From positions 4,216,001-4,280,000 of the forward strand of contig CP050901.1 of NCBI GenBank assembly GCA_050916095.1: 64,000 bases of DNA. Direction: 5' to 3'. Below the pieces are notes generated by a model. That model was not told the origin of the DNA. It was given only the letters and a program-made list of their open reading frames with translations, and made no database searches. How positions within the stretch are numbered: position 1 is the stretch's first letter; each line of letters opens with the position of its first letter. A program made the position numbers and the translations under genes. Source of the stretch: JANPCX01 sp050916095. Lineage in GTDB: Bacteria > Pseudomonadota > Gammaproteobacteria > Burkholderiales > Burkholderiaceae_C. Positions 53,657 to 62,581 of the stretch are shown here, in pieces.

Positions 53657-54987
53657 GCAAGGGCCTGGCGGTTTGGATGAATGGCCAGGCCGTTGGAGTC
53701 TGGGCGGTCGATCGGGGCGTTCACCGCTTCACCTACCAAGAGAGCTGGCTGCAGTCCTCTCAGCGCCGGACGCTGTCATTGTCCGTCCCGATCACGCCAG
53801 CACGAGAAATGCGCGGTGCGGCGGTGGAAAACTACTTCGACAACCTGCTGCCAGACAACAAAACAATCCGAGAGCGGCTGGCAAGACGTCACAAGACCTC
53901 ATCAATCGATGCCTTTACGTTGCTAGAAGCCATCGGCCGTGACTGCGTGGGCGCCGTGCAACTGTTGCCTGAAGGGGCGCAGCCTGAAGGCTGGGATCTC
54001 ATAGACAGCCAGCCGCTGAATCAGTCGCAGGTGGCCAATATCTTGCGGGCCGTGCCGTCAGAAACAGTGTTGGGCCAAGGACATGACGATGCGCCCTTTC
54101 GTATTTCGTTGGCTGGGGCACAGGAAAAGACGGCGCTGCTGCATCACAAAGGGCGTTGGCACCGCCCCCACGGGGCCACACCCACCACCCACATTCTGAA
54201 GCTGCCGATTGGATTGATCGGTGGCTCAAGGCGCGTGGACCTCAGCGATTCTGTTGCCAACGAGTGGTTGTGCGCGCAGATTCTTTACCACCTTGGCCTG
54301 CCCGTCGCCCCCACCGAGATGTGGCGTTTTGAAGACCAGCAAGTTCTGGTGGTGACACGCTTTGACCGTTCTTGGCAAAAGCACCCAGATGGGCGTGATT
54401 GGATTGCTCGCTTGCCTCAAGAAGATTTCTGCCAAGCGCTGGGTTACCCGCCGAGCAAGAAGTACGAAAAAGACGGCGGGCCCGGCATCAAAGACTGCAT
54501 GCGGCTGCTTGCAGGAAGCAGCGACGAGGATGACCGCGCGTCCTTTGCCATCACCCAACTCACCTTCTGGTTGATGGCCGCCACCGATGGACACGCCAAG
54601 AACTACTCGGTCTTTTTGCAGCCGGGTGATGCCTACATCAGCACGCCGTTGTACGACGTGCTGTCGGTGTTTCCCTATGTTGGATCAGGACCGAGTCAAA
54701 TCACCTGGCGCAAAGCGGAATTGGCGCTGGCACTGCGTTCGAAGAATGCCCACTACCGTCTCTACGACATCCAGACCCGGCATTGGCACGGCCTGGCGAT
54801 GCAATACGGTGGACCGGCCGTGTGGAAGCGGATGCTCAATCACGTGGAGCGGGTTGAAACGGCATTGACGGCCGTGGAACAAACCCTGCCAGCCGATTTT
54901 CCGCCGCGCACTTGGCGTTTGATCTCCAAGGGGATGCGGGAGCAGGTGCTGCGGTTTCGATCCGGTTTGATTGATTTGCCGGCGTAA
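53653..54987 (+). CDS. hipA: HipA-family Ser/Thr kinase toxin
   Basis: The GTG at 53653 (444 residues), overlapping the hipB stop, is preferred to TTG 53650. Motifs of the HipA kinase are present: GAAVENYFDNLLPDNKTIRE (couple_hipA domain), ISLAGAQEKTALLHHKGRW (activation-loop region), catalytic DGHAKNYSV and the metal-binding PLYDVLSV. E. coli HipA phosphorylates glutamyl-tRNA synthetase and induces persistence. All key segments appear intact, so the toxin is likely functional. Confidence 0.93.
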   Translation: MSKGLAVWMNGQAVGVWAVDRGVHRFTYQESWLQSSQRRTLSLSVPITPAREMRGAAVENYFDNLLPDNKTIRERLARRHKTSSIDAFTLLEAIGRDCVGAVQLLPEGAQPEGWDLIDSQPLNQSQVANILRAVPSETVLGQGHDDAPFRISLAGAQEKTALLHHKGRWHRPHGATPTTHILKLPIGLIGGSRRVDLSDSVANEWLCAQILYHLGLPVAPTEMWRFEDQQVLVVTRFDRSWQKHPDGRDWIARLPQEDFCQALGYPPSKKYEKDGGPGIKDCMRLLAGSSDEDDRASFAITQLTFWLMAATDGHAKNYSVFLQPGDAYISTPLYDVLSVFPYVGSGPSQITWRKAELALALRSKNAHYRLYDIQTRHWHGLAMQYGGPAVWKRMLNHVERVETALTAVEQTLPADFPPRTWRLISKGMREQVLRFRSGLIDLPA

Positions 54988-55046
54988 CGGAATGAGGGCA
55001 GCGGTCGGATTCTGTCCGTGCAAACGATCTCTCGACCTTTCCTAGA

Positions 55047-56414
55047 ATGGGTCGTGAATCGAACGCCGCCACCATGCACCTGAACCAATCCCTGTCCGAC
55101 CTTCCCCTGACCTGCGACGCCCTCATCATCGGCGCAGGCCCTGCAGGAAGTGCCGCTGCCCGCACCTTGGCCTTGGCCGGTTGGCAGGCGGTGCTGGTCG
55201 ATCAGCACACCTTCCCTCGCGACAAGGTGTGTGGTGATGGTTTGATTCCCGATGCCCACAACGCGCTGCGCCGGCTGGGTGTGTTGCACGAGGTGATGCT
55301 TGCGGCCAACCGCGCGGGCCATGTGGCGTGCATTGGGCCGCGTGGGGGACGAGTGGATGTACCGGGGCGCTTGGCGGTGCTGCCGCGCAAACAACTCGAT
55401 CACATCGTCTGCCATGCGGCGGTGCAAGCGGGCGCGCAGATGGTGGCACCGGTGCGGTTTGTCGGTGCGATTGAAGAAGAGATCAACGGGCAGATGACGG
55501 TGGTGGGCGCACACCTGCAAGGGGTGGGGGAGCACAGCCACGAGTCGCGTGAGATTCGCGCGAAGTGGTTGGTGCTGGCCACGGGTGCCGTTCCGCAAGC
55601 TTTGATCGCCGCCAACATGTGCGATCGGCGCACGCCCAGCGGTGTGGCCTTGCGCGGTTATGTGAAAAACGACGCCATGGCCGCATGCATCACCGAGCTG
55701 GAGGTGGTGTGGCATCCGAAACTCAAGCCGGGGTATGGCTGGGTATTTCCTTGTGGCCATGGCGTGTTCAACATCGGCGTGGGCGTGGCGCACAGCCACG
55801 CCAAAGCTGGAGCCCGTGGCTGGCGCAACTTCTGGCACTTGGGCCGGGGCCGCAAGAACATGGGTGAGGTGAACCTGCGTGAGATGTTGAACACATTCAA
55901 GCAGGTCTACCCCACGGCAGGCGAGCTGGTTCGCGGTGGCCAATGGTTGAAGGAGGCACAGGGCGTCGAGCCTTGCGACGAAAAAGCTGCGCTCAAAGGT
56001 GCACCGCTGCGCTGCTCACTGGAAGGCGCCCGCATGGCGCGTCCTGGGCTGTTGGTCACGGGTGAAGCAGCAGGCAGCACCTATGCCTTCACGGGCGAAG
56101 GCATAGGCAAGGCGCTGGAGACGGGCATCTTGGCAGCGCAGTTGTTGATCGACGCCAAAGCACAAGCGTGGAGCACTGCCCAGGTGGTGGCCGCATGGCC
56201 GCGTCAGCTGCTGACCTTGCGGCCACGTTATGCGGTCTACGAAAAAGCCAACACGGTGAACGCCCACCCCTGGCTGGTGGACTTGCTGGTGTGGAGCGCC
56301 AAACGCAGCCCGCGCCGCCTACGGCGCATGAGCGGCGTGCTGGAAGAAACGCATTTGCCCAGCAACTTGGTCAACCTCAAGAGCTGGATGCGTTTGTTGT
56401 TTGAACGCGGCTGA
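55047..56414 (+). CDS. geranylgeranyl-reductase-family FAD-dependent oxidoreductase
   Basis: The 455-residue flavoprotein has the dinucleotide-binding GAGPAGSAAARTLALAGW near residue 30, the family signature FPRDKVCGDGLIPDAH, and the second FAD motif GLLVTGEAAGSTYAFTGEGI towards the C-terminus. ATG 55074 (9 residues shorter) is an alternative start. Relatives reduce isoprenoid or aromatic substrates; the substrate is unknown here. It stands alone between hipA and an SRPBCC gene on the other strand. Confidence 0.88.
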   Translation: MGRESNAATMHLNQSLSDLPLTCDALIIGAGPAGSAAARTLALAGWQAVLVDQHTFPRDKVCGDGLIPDAHNALRRLGVLHEVMLAANRAGHVACIGPRGGRVDVPGRLAVLPRKQLDHIVCHAAVQAGAQMVAPVRFVGAIEEEINGQMTVVGAHLQGVGEHSHESREIRAKWLVLATGAVPQALIAANMCDRRTPSGVALRGYVKNDAMAACITELEVVWHPKLKPGYGWVFPCGHGVFNIGVGVAHSHAKAGARGWRNFWHLGRGRKNMGEVNLREMLNTFKQVYPTAGELVRGGQWLKEAQGVEPCDEKAALKGAPLRCSLEGARMARPGLLVTGEAAGSTYAFTGEGIGKALETGILAAQLLIDAKAQAWSTAQVVAAWPRQLLTLRPRYAVYEKANTVNAHPWLVDLLVWSAKRSPRRLRRMSGVLEETHLPSNLVNLKSWMRLLFERG

Positions 56415-56421
56415 AAGCGGG

Positions 56422-56949
56422 TTACCTTTCGGCCAAGGCTTTGAGGTTCTTCAAACCTGCTTCGTAGTCCGGGCCCACCATGCTGTCCATGCTGACGAAG
56501 ACCTGCATCAGCTTGGACACAAAGTTATTGGGGCCTTCCAGTGACCACGTCACTTGCGTGCCGTTGCCCTGGGGTTTCAAGTTAAACGTCGACGTATTGC
56601 GCGCGGCAAAGGGCTCGATGAAGTCCAGTTGAATCACAAGTTTTGCTGGCGCGGCTGATTCAGTGATGAGCATGCGGCCGGTGCCCACCTCCTTGTTGCC
56701 TTGCCAGTCGTAACTCGCACCCACACCGCTGGATGGGTTGCTGAGTTTGCGTTGCATGTTTGCGTCTTTTTTCTCCCACGGCGACCAGGCCGACCACTGG
56801 CCCAGGTCATTGACCATGGGGAAAATTTTCTCGGCAGGTGCGTTGATGACGATGCTTCGTTCCATGCGGAAGTGGTCAGGCTGCATGGCAGCTGCAAAGA
56901 TCAAGCCAACGATCAACACGCTGAGAATCAGAGCGATTTTTTTCAACAT
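56422..56949 (-). CDS. SRPBCC-family protein with membrane anchor
   Basis: The 175-residue protein has an N-terminal hydrophobic helix (KKIALILSVLIVGLIFAAAM) and then a START/Bet v1-like domain (MERSIVINAPAEKIFPMVND, WSAWSPWEKKDANM, GTQVTWSLEG). Such domains bind hydrophobic ligands. Function not assignable further. It converges with the flavoprotein gene. Confidence 0.85.
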   Translation of the reverse strand: MLKKIALILSVLIVGLIFAAAMQPDHFRMERSIVINAPAEKIFPMVNDLGQWSAWSPWEKKDANMQRKLSNPSSGVGASYDWQGNKEVGTGRMLITESAAPAKLVIQLDFIEPFAARNTSTFNLKPQGNGTQVTWSLEGPNNFVSKLMQVFVSMDSMVGPDYEAGLKNLKALAER

Positions 56950-57060
56950 ACTGGGTCTCCTTTTGAATGCGCATCAAGGCGATGTTTTTGGGTTCGCCAC
57001 ATTTTTAGCAGAAGCGCTACAAACTCAAAACGGCAGTCTGAAGGTAGCTTGTTCTGCGCG

Positions 57061-58854
57061 TTACTTCACCCACACCTCCACGCGCCTGTTTTTATTGCGG
57101 CCTAAATCGTCGTTGTTGGATGCGACAGGCAGCGCGCCACCCAAGCCCAGCACCTGCGCTGGGTTCACGCCGGATGCCCGCAACAAACGCGCCACACTTT
57201 CTGCACGCGCTTTAGACAGCAAAACGTTTTGCTGCACCGATCCAAGTGCGTCGGTGAAACCCAAGAGCGACACGGTTTGGTTGGGGTGGCGCGACAGGTG
57301 GCTCACCAAGCGGCCCATGTCACGCGTCGCTTTGCTGTCCAGTTCGTCTGATCCGGAACGGAAGCGAAAGGCGAAGGACAGACGCTGGCCCTGCGCGGCG
57401 AGCAGCGCGTATTCTTTGGGCGCGTTGAGGGGTGCCTGAACTGTTTCTGCCGAGATCAGCTGTGGCACAAAACCCGTTTGACGCACCACGTTTTGTCCAG
57501 CGTCACTTTGCACAAACTCGATGAAGTCTTTGGCTTGCGGACTGAGCTGCTGCGCCGGGGTGTACAAAAACAAGCGTCGGGACAACGGGTAGTCTTCGGT
57601 GGAGACGGTAAAGAAGGTGGGCAAAAACGCCGTGGCGCTCGCAGTCTCAGCCACCGGCACCGCGCGAGCCTGGCGGACATAGGGCAGACCAATGAAACCA
57701 ATCGCCCCGGCATCGGACGACACTTGATCAGACAACGCATTGCTGGACTCATACCGCACCGCGCCGTCGGCCAGATTTTGTTTCTGGCGGTCCAGAACCA
57801 AAGACTTGAACGTATCCCAGGTGCCCGATTTGGCATCGCGTGCATGCAGCGTGATGGGGCGGTTTTCGCCGCCAAGTTGCTGCCAGTTCACAACCTTGCC
57901 CGAGAAAATATCAGCCACTTGTTCGACGGTGAGTTTTGCAATCCTGTTGCTGGGGTGAACGATGACAGCCAAACCGTCCAGGCCAATCACATGCTCGGCA
58001 CCCGGCAGGCGCATGTCGCCAAAGAGCGGCATGAGGGTTTGGTTTTCAGCGTCTTTGATGGGCCTGGAGGACATGCCAATGTCAGCAACGCCCTCCTTCA
58101 GTCCCGTGTAAGCCGTGCCGCTGCCGTGGGCGTGAACCTCTACCCCCTGTAAGGGTGCAGCAGCCCCGGCACGGAAGGTGAACACTTTTTCCAAAACCTT
58201 GTCGCTTCGCACCTCACCCGCTTCGCTGTTTTTGGTTTGCAGATAGGCCTGGACCAACGCAGGCGCCAAGGTATCGCCAATGGTGTTGGAGCCGTGCATG
58301 CGAAATGCGATTTGCGCTGGAGCCACCGTCAACGCAGGCGAGGCTGACCCAGTGCGGTCTGGGGACGAAGGGGTAGTCGACGGGTTGTGCCCACGTTGTT
58401 GCCACCATACCGCCGCACCCAGCAGCACAAGCATCAGTGAACCCACCAGCCAAAACCGTGGGTTCTTCCATCCCGCAGCAGCGCGTTTGGATTTTGGGGG
58501 CGTATCGTCCAAGAACTCCATCGGCCGCGTCACCACTTTGAGCCGTTCGCCCTCGTTCGTCATGTGTTCGTGGATGTCGTCCAAAGCGTCGAGGGTGGTT
58601 TTCAAACGCGCATGCCAACCCGTCACCAGCTCATCGTCACTCATGGACAAGGCCGTCAGCAGGTCGTTGCGGTAGGGCAGATCAAAACGCAAACGGTCGG
58701 GTTCGTGGGCGAAAAAAGCCAGCTGCGGTTGTTCGTCGCAAGCCCGCTTGAAACGGCGCAGGGTACCCAAATGGCGCAGTTCCTGGGCATGCAGCGACAG
58801 GGTGTCCGCCATCGTGCGTTTGGGCGCCAGTGCCAGGTTGTTTTTGGAATTCAT
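57061..58854 (-). CDS. membrane-anchored PstS-like phosphate-binding/OmpA fusion protein
   Basis: Starting at ATG 58854 gives 597 residues; ATG 58812 is an alternative. The order is: a cytoplasmic helical part of about 130 residues (charged, HEPDRL, NDLLTALSMSDDELVTGW), one membrane helix (residues about 133-150), a Ser/Pro linker, a PstS-type substrate-binding domain (about residues 180-470; FRMHGSNTIGDTLAPALVQA, GSGTAYTGLKEGVADIGMSS) and a C-terminal OmpA peptidoglycan-binding domain (FRFRSGSDELDSKATRDMGR, GFTDALGS, NRRVEV). It may sense periplasmic phosphate and tether to the cell wall; this is inference. Confidence 0.88.
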   Translation of the reverse strand: MNSKNNLALAPKRTMADTLSLHAQELRHLGTLRRFKRACDEQPQLAFFAHEPDRLRFDLPYRNDLLTALSMSDDELVTGWHARLKTTLDALDDIHEHMTNEGERLKVVTRPMEFLDDTPPKSKRAAAGWKNPRFWLVGSLMLVLLGAAVWWQQRGHNPSTTPSSPDRTGSASPALTVAPAQIAFRMHGSNTIGDTLAPALVQAYLQTKNSEAGEVRSDKVLEKVFTFRAGAAAPLQGVEVHAHGSGTAYTGLKEGVADIGMSSRPIKDAENQTLMPLFGDMRLPGAEHVIGLDGLAVIVHPSNRIAKLTVEQVADIFSGKVVNWQQLGGENRPITLHARDAKSGTWDTFKSLVLDRQKQNLADGAVRYESSNALSDQVSSDAGAIGFIGLPYVRQARAVPVAETASATAFLPTFFTVSTEDYPLSRRLFLYTPAQQLSPQAKDFIEFVQSDAGQNVVRQTGFVPQLISAETVQAPLNAPKEYALLAAQGQRLSFAFRFRSGSDELDSKATRDMGRLVSHLSRHPNQTVSLLGFTDALGSVQQNVLLSKARAESVARLLRASGVNPAQVLGLGGALPVASNNDDLGRNKNRRVEVWVK

Positions 58855-58966
58855 AGAGGTGTACAAGTTGAAACAATTTGTACACACTGTGCCGCATGGT
58901 CATGACAGCGTCATGAAACCCTCTGGACCAGGACCGCAGCCCCCAGCTCGGGGGGGGGTCAATGAC

Positions 58967-61603
58967 TCACGAAGAGGCGGCGGCGACCGGGTCTTCGACT
59001 TCACCACCGCGCTCTTGCGCCGCTGGCGAACCATTGCTGTGCTTGGAGCGGCGGGCTTTGAGCACGCGCACCAAGGTTTGTTGCAAACGTTGGTTGTCGA
59101 TGGGTTTGGTGAGGAAGTCGTTCATACCTGCATCAAGAGCGTCCTCACGTTCAGACACCAAAGCCGCTGCCGTCAGCGCAATGATGGGCAGCGTTTGCGC
59201 GCTGTATCGCTGGCGGAGTTGGCGAGCGGCTTCGTGGCCGCTCATGGAGGGCATTTGCACATCCATCAGCACCACATCGGGGCCATGCCCTTGGGCAAAC
59301 GCATCGTGCACGGCCTGCACCGCCAGGTGACCGTCTTCGGCTTGGCTGACTTCAATGCCCCATTGCTCCAGCAGGGCCACACCAATCATCATGTTGACGG
59401 GGTTGTCTTCGACCAGCAGCACACGTGCGCCGCGCAAGCTCTCGGTATCGTCCAAACTGATGTCCACCACCTGCGGCGCACTCTGCGCGGGCGGCAAACT
59501 GAGCTCGGCCCAAAAACTGCTGCCTTCACCGAGGCGGCTGGTGACGCCCACGCGGCCTTGCATCAGGCTGGCCAGCTCGCGGCAAATGGACAGGCCCAAG
59601 CCGGTGCCGCCATAACGCCGCGTGGTGGACTCATCGGCCTGGGTGAAAGGTGAGAAGAGGCGGGCTTGGGTCGCACTGTCGATGCCAGGGCCGGTGTCGG
59701 TGACGGTGAGTTGCACTAATCCGGCCTCGGTCATTCGCACATCCAACTGCACCCAACCTTCGTCGGTGAACTTCAGCGCGTTGTTGATGTAGTTGCTGAG
59801 AATTTGGCGCACCCGCACGGGGTCGCCCGACACCGTGGTGGGCACATCGGAAGCGATGCTCAATTCAAACCGCAGCCCTTTGGCATCGGCCAAGGGCTCG
59901 TAGCTGCGCTGCACATTCACCAGCTCGTCGTAGAGGCTGAACACCGTGGTATCCAAGCTGAGCTTGCCTGCTTCAATTTTGGACAGGTCCAACACGTCGG
60001 TGATGATGTGAGCAAGGCCTTCTGCGCTGTCGAGAATTTGCTCCAAGTAACGCTGGCGGCGCGCCTCGTCCAAGTCAGGTGCTTGGGCTAAACGTGCCAG
60101 GCCCAACAGGCCATGCAACGGCGTTCGCACCTCGTGGCTGGTATTGGCCAAAAAAGCAGTTTTGGCGCGTGATGCGGCCTCGGCGGCATCACGTGCTGCC
60201 GCCAAGGCACTGGTCATTTGTTGGCGTGCCGTGTTGTCGAAATAGAGCGACAGCGTGGCCGCGCCTTGCGGTGTTTCCACGCGCGTGGCAGTGACCTGGG
60301 CCAAGATGCGCTGGCCACGGCGCGACCGCATGCAAAAGTCGGTCACTGGGATGCTGTCGCCGGGTGCGCCCGCGTCCAGGGCCGCCACACGCGCCAAGAC
60401 CTTGGGCACTCTGGCAGCGGCGTTGGACCGTAGCTCCGCACGGTTTGCGCTGTTGGCGGCCAGAGCGGGGCCTTCTTCGTCCACTTCCAGCAAGTTGAAT
60501 CCCAACATCTCTCGCGGCGCGTCAAAACCAAACATATGGGCCGCCGCCGCGTTCGCTTCCAGCACCAAACCCCGCCGGTGCAATACCAAAGGCGTGGGCG
60601 AGCGCGCAAACAGTTCGCGGTAGCGAGCCTCGCTGGCGGCTACCGCCATCTGAGCTGAAACTTCGCTTGTCACATCACGGCCGATGCCACGGTAGCCTTG
60701 AAAGACACGGCGTTCATCAAAATGTGGCTCACCGCTCAAACTCACAAAGTGCGCCTGGCCACTTTCATCGCGGCGTTTGGCGATCAAACGGGCAAACGGT
60801 TTGCGTGCCTCCAGTTGTCCGCGGTGCGCATCCATTTGTTCAGCAGTGAGGCCAAACTCCACAATGTCCCACGGTGCTTCGCCCACCCGGTGCGCCAGGG
60901 CCAAGAGTGACCCTTGTCCGGTTTTTTCCGACACGTAGGTATAGCGGTAGGAAGCATCTTGTTCCCAGTACCAATCCACCGCAATTCGCAACATGGCTCG
61001 AAACCGCTGCTCGCGGCGGCGAGCGTCAAGTAGCACCTGTTGGACCGCATGGTGCAACACCAGGCCAGCACCGAGGCCCGCAGCCAGCCACCCCAATACG
61101 GTGAACAAACGCAACAGGACCGAGACATCGGGGCGGTAAGCCGCACCCGTGATCCAGCCATTCAGTTCCGCCAGGTACAAACCCAGCACCAACGCAAAGG
61201 TGGCTGCCGTCAAGCCCCATCCCATTCGCGGGCCACCCACGGACGCCACGCCACACAGAAGCAAGCCCGCGTAGGCCAAAGCGGGTGTGTGTATGCCTTC
61301 ACCCAAGAATACCGCCAGGGCACCCAATACCACCAGCACGGAGATTGCGGCACCGCCCACGGCCAATCGCCAATTCACCGTGGCGCTTCGCCACGCAGCG
61401 AACAGCAGCAGCACCATCAAAACACCGCATGCGCCCGCACTGGCCCAAAGCGCCGGATCATTCAATGGAAGCGCAGACGCGGCATAGACGATGGCGCCGC
61501 AAGCCGCACTGGCCGCGCCAACTGCAAACAGCAGGCGCAGGCTCAGGCGATTCATCTGCTTCAGTGCAGCATGGTCAACAGCGGCGCGCGTTAGAGGGTT
61601 CAA
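58967..61603 (-). CDS. hybrid sensor histidine kinase with receiver domain
   Basis: The 878-residue protein has about six to seven membrane helices in residues 20-190 and two PAS domains (about residues 195-325 and 335-455). A dimerisation helix follows with phospho-accepting His490 (FLANTSHEVRTPLHGLLG), then an ATPase domain (LSNYINNALKFTDEGW, DTGPGID, RRYGGTGLGLSICREL) and a C-terminal receiver with Asp781 (VLMDVQMPSMSG). No Hpt domain is fused, so a separate phosphotransfer protein is expected elsewhere. The sensed signal is unknown. Confidence 0.95.
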   Translation of the reverse strand: MNPLTRAAVDHAALKQMNRLSLRLLFAVGAASAACGAIVYAASALPLNDPALWASAGACGVLMVLLLFAAWRSATVNWRLAVGGAAISVLVVLGALAVFLGEGIHTPALAYAGLLLCGVASVGGPRMGWGLTAATFALVLGLYLAELNGWITGAAYRPDVSVLLRLFTVLGWLAAGLGAGLVLHHAVQQVLLDARRREQRFRAMLRIAVDWYWEQDASYRYTYVSEKTGQGSLLALAHRVGEAPWDIVEFGLTAEQMDAHRGQLEARKPFARLIAKRRDESGQAHFVSLSGEPHFDERRVFQGYRGIGRDVTSEVSAQMAVAASEARYRELFARSPTPLVLHRRGLVLEANAAAAHMFGFDAPREMLGFNLLEVDEEGPALAANSANRAELRSNAAARVPKVLARVAALDAGAPGDSIPVTDFCMRSRRGQRILAQVTATRVETPQGAATLSLYFDNTARQQMTSALAAARDAAEAASRAKTAFLANTSHEVRTPLHGLLGLARLAQAPDLDEARRQRYLEQILDSAEGLAHIITDVLDLSKIEAGKLSLDTTVFSLYDELVNVQRSYEPLADAKGLRFELSIASDVPTTVSGDPVRVRQILSNYINNALKFTDEGWVQLDVRMTEAGLVQLTVTDTGPGIDSATQARLFSPFTQADESTTRRYGGTGLGLSICRELASLMQGRVGVTSRLGEGSSFWAELSLPPAQSAPQVVDISLDDTESLRGARVLLVEDNPVNMMIGVALLEQWGIEVSQAEDGHLAVQAVHDAFAQGHGPDVVLMDVQMPSMSGHEAARQLRQRYSAQTLPIIALTAAALVSEREDALDAGMNDFLTKPIDNQRLQQTLVRVLKARRSKHSNGSPAAQERGGEVEDPVAAASS

Positions 61604-61725
61604 AACTGTGGCGGCGTGAAATGCAAAGCCCTAGTTTTCCAGAGATCAACCTGGTTCGGCGGTGGGGCAAGGGCAAGAATCGACACTGCGCGAGCAATAT
61701 CACCGCCACTGATCGCACACCACTG

Positions 61726-62562
61726 TCAGCTTTGTGCATCCCGCAACAATTGGCGCGTGCCCAGGGCCGCTTGGCGTGCCGCGTCCGCAAAATCGTGCCC
61801 GCTGCTGGCGTAGAGCACTGCACGCGACGAGTTCACCATCAGAGGCCCTGTGGTTCGGCCGTCTTGCTGACGCCATGCCGCGCGCACGGTAGCGGCGGCA
61901 TCGCCCCCTTGGGCCCCGACTCCGGGCACGAGCAAGGGCAAGGTCGGTGCCAGTTCACGAACACGTGCAAGCTCTTGGGGAAAGGTGGCGCCCACCACCA
62001 AACCGAGTTGGCCATTGCGATTCCAAGGACCTTGGGCCAAGCGGGCAATGTGCTCAAACAACAGGCCGCCCTCTGCGCCCACCAGCGGCTGCGCTTGCAA
62101 GTCCGAACCACCAGGGTTGGAGGTGCGGCACAACAAGATCAAGCCTTTGCCTTTGTATTTGAAATAGGGCTCGATCGAATCAAAACCCATGAAGGGAGAA
62201 AGCGTCAGTGCGTCGGCCTGGTAACGCTCAAAGGCCTCGACGGCGTATTGCTCGGCGGTGGAACCAATGTCGCCACGTTTGGCGTCCAGAATGACCGGGA
62301 CGTGGGGAGCCACGGTTTTGATGTGCGCAATCAAACGTTCCAACTGGTCTTCAGCACGGTTCGCCGCGAAGTAGGCAATTTGCGGCTTGAATGAATTGAC
62401 CAGATCATGCGTGGCGTCAACGATCGCGGCGCAAAACTCAAAAATCTTGCTGCTGTCGCCACGCCAGTGCAGCGGGAACTTGGCAGGGTCAGGGTCCAAA
62501 CCCACGCACAACAAAGACTGGTTTTGCGCTTCGGCTTGGCGGAGTTGGTCTGTGAAGTTCAC
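61726..62562 (-). CDS. pyrF: orotidine 5'-phosphate decarboxylase
   Basis: The 278-residue protein is of the longer (type 2) OMP decarboxylase group. The catalytic Asp-Lys-Asp array is in ILDAKRGDIGSTAEQYAVEA. It makes UMP, the step after PyrE (34.8 kb). It lies 19 bp downstream of purB on the same strand. The 122 bp after it contain no feature seen. Confidence 0.96.
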   Translation of the reverse strand: MNFTDQLRQAEAQNQSLLCVGLDPDPAKFPLHWRGDSSKIFEFCAAIVDATHDLVNSFKPQIAYFAANRAEDQLERLIAHIKTVAPHVPVILDAKRGDIGSTAEQYAVEAFERYQADALTLSPFMGFDSIEPYFKYKGKGLILLCRTSNPGGSDLQAQPLVGAEGGLLFEHIARLAQGPWNRNGQLGLVVGATFPQELARVRELAPTLPLLVPGVGAQGGDAAATVRAAWRQQDGRTTGPLMVNSSRAVLYASSGHDFADAARQAALGTRQLLRDAQS

Positions 62563-62581
62563 GTTGCGCTACCTCTGAAGG

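Noticed and set aside
58950..58958. Run of nine G just after the hybrid kinase stop codon
   Set aside because: It lies outside coding sequence and not in a promoter for a known gene, so phase variation is not supported. A hairpin with the nearby C run is possible but lacks a T tail.
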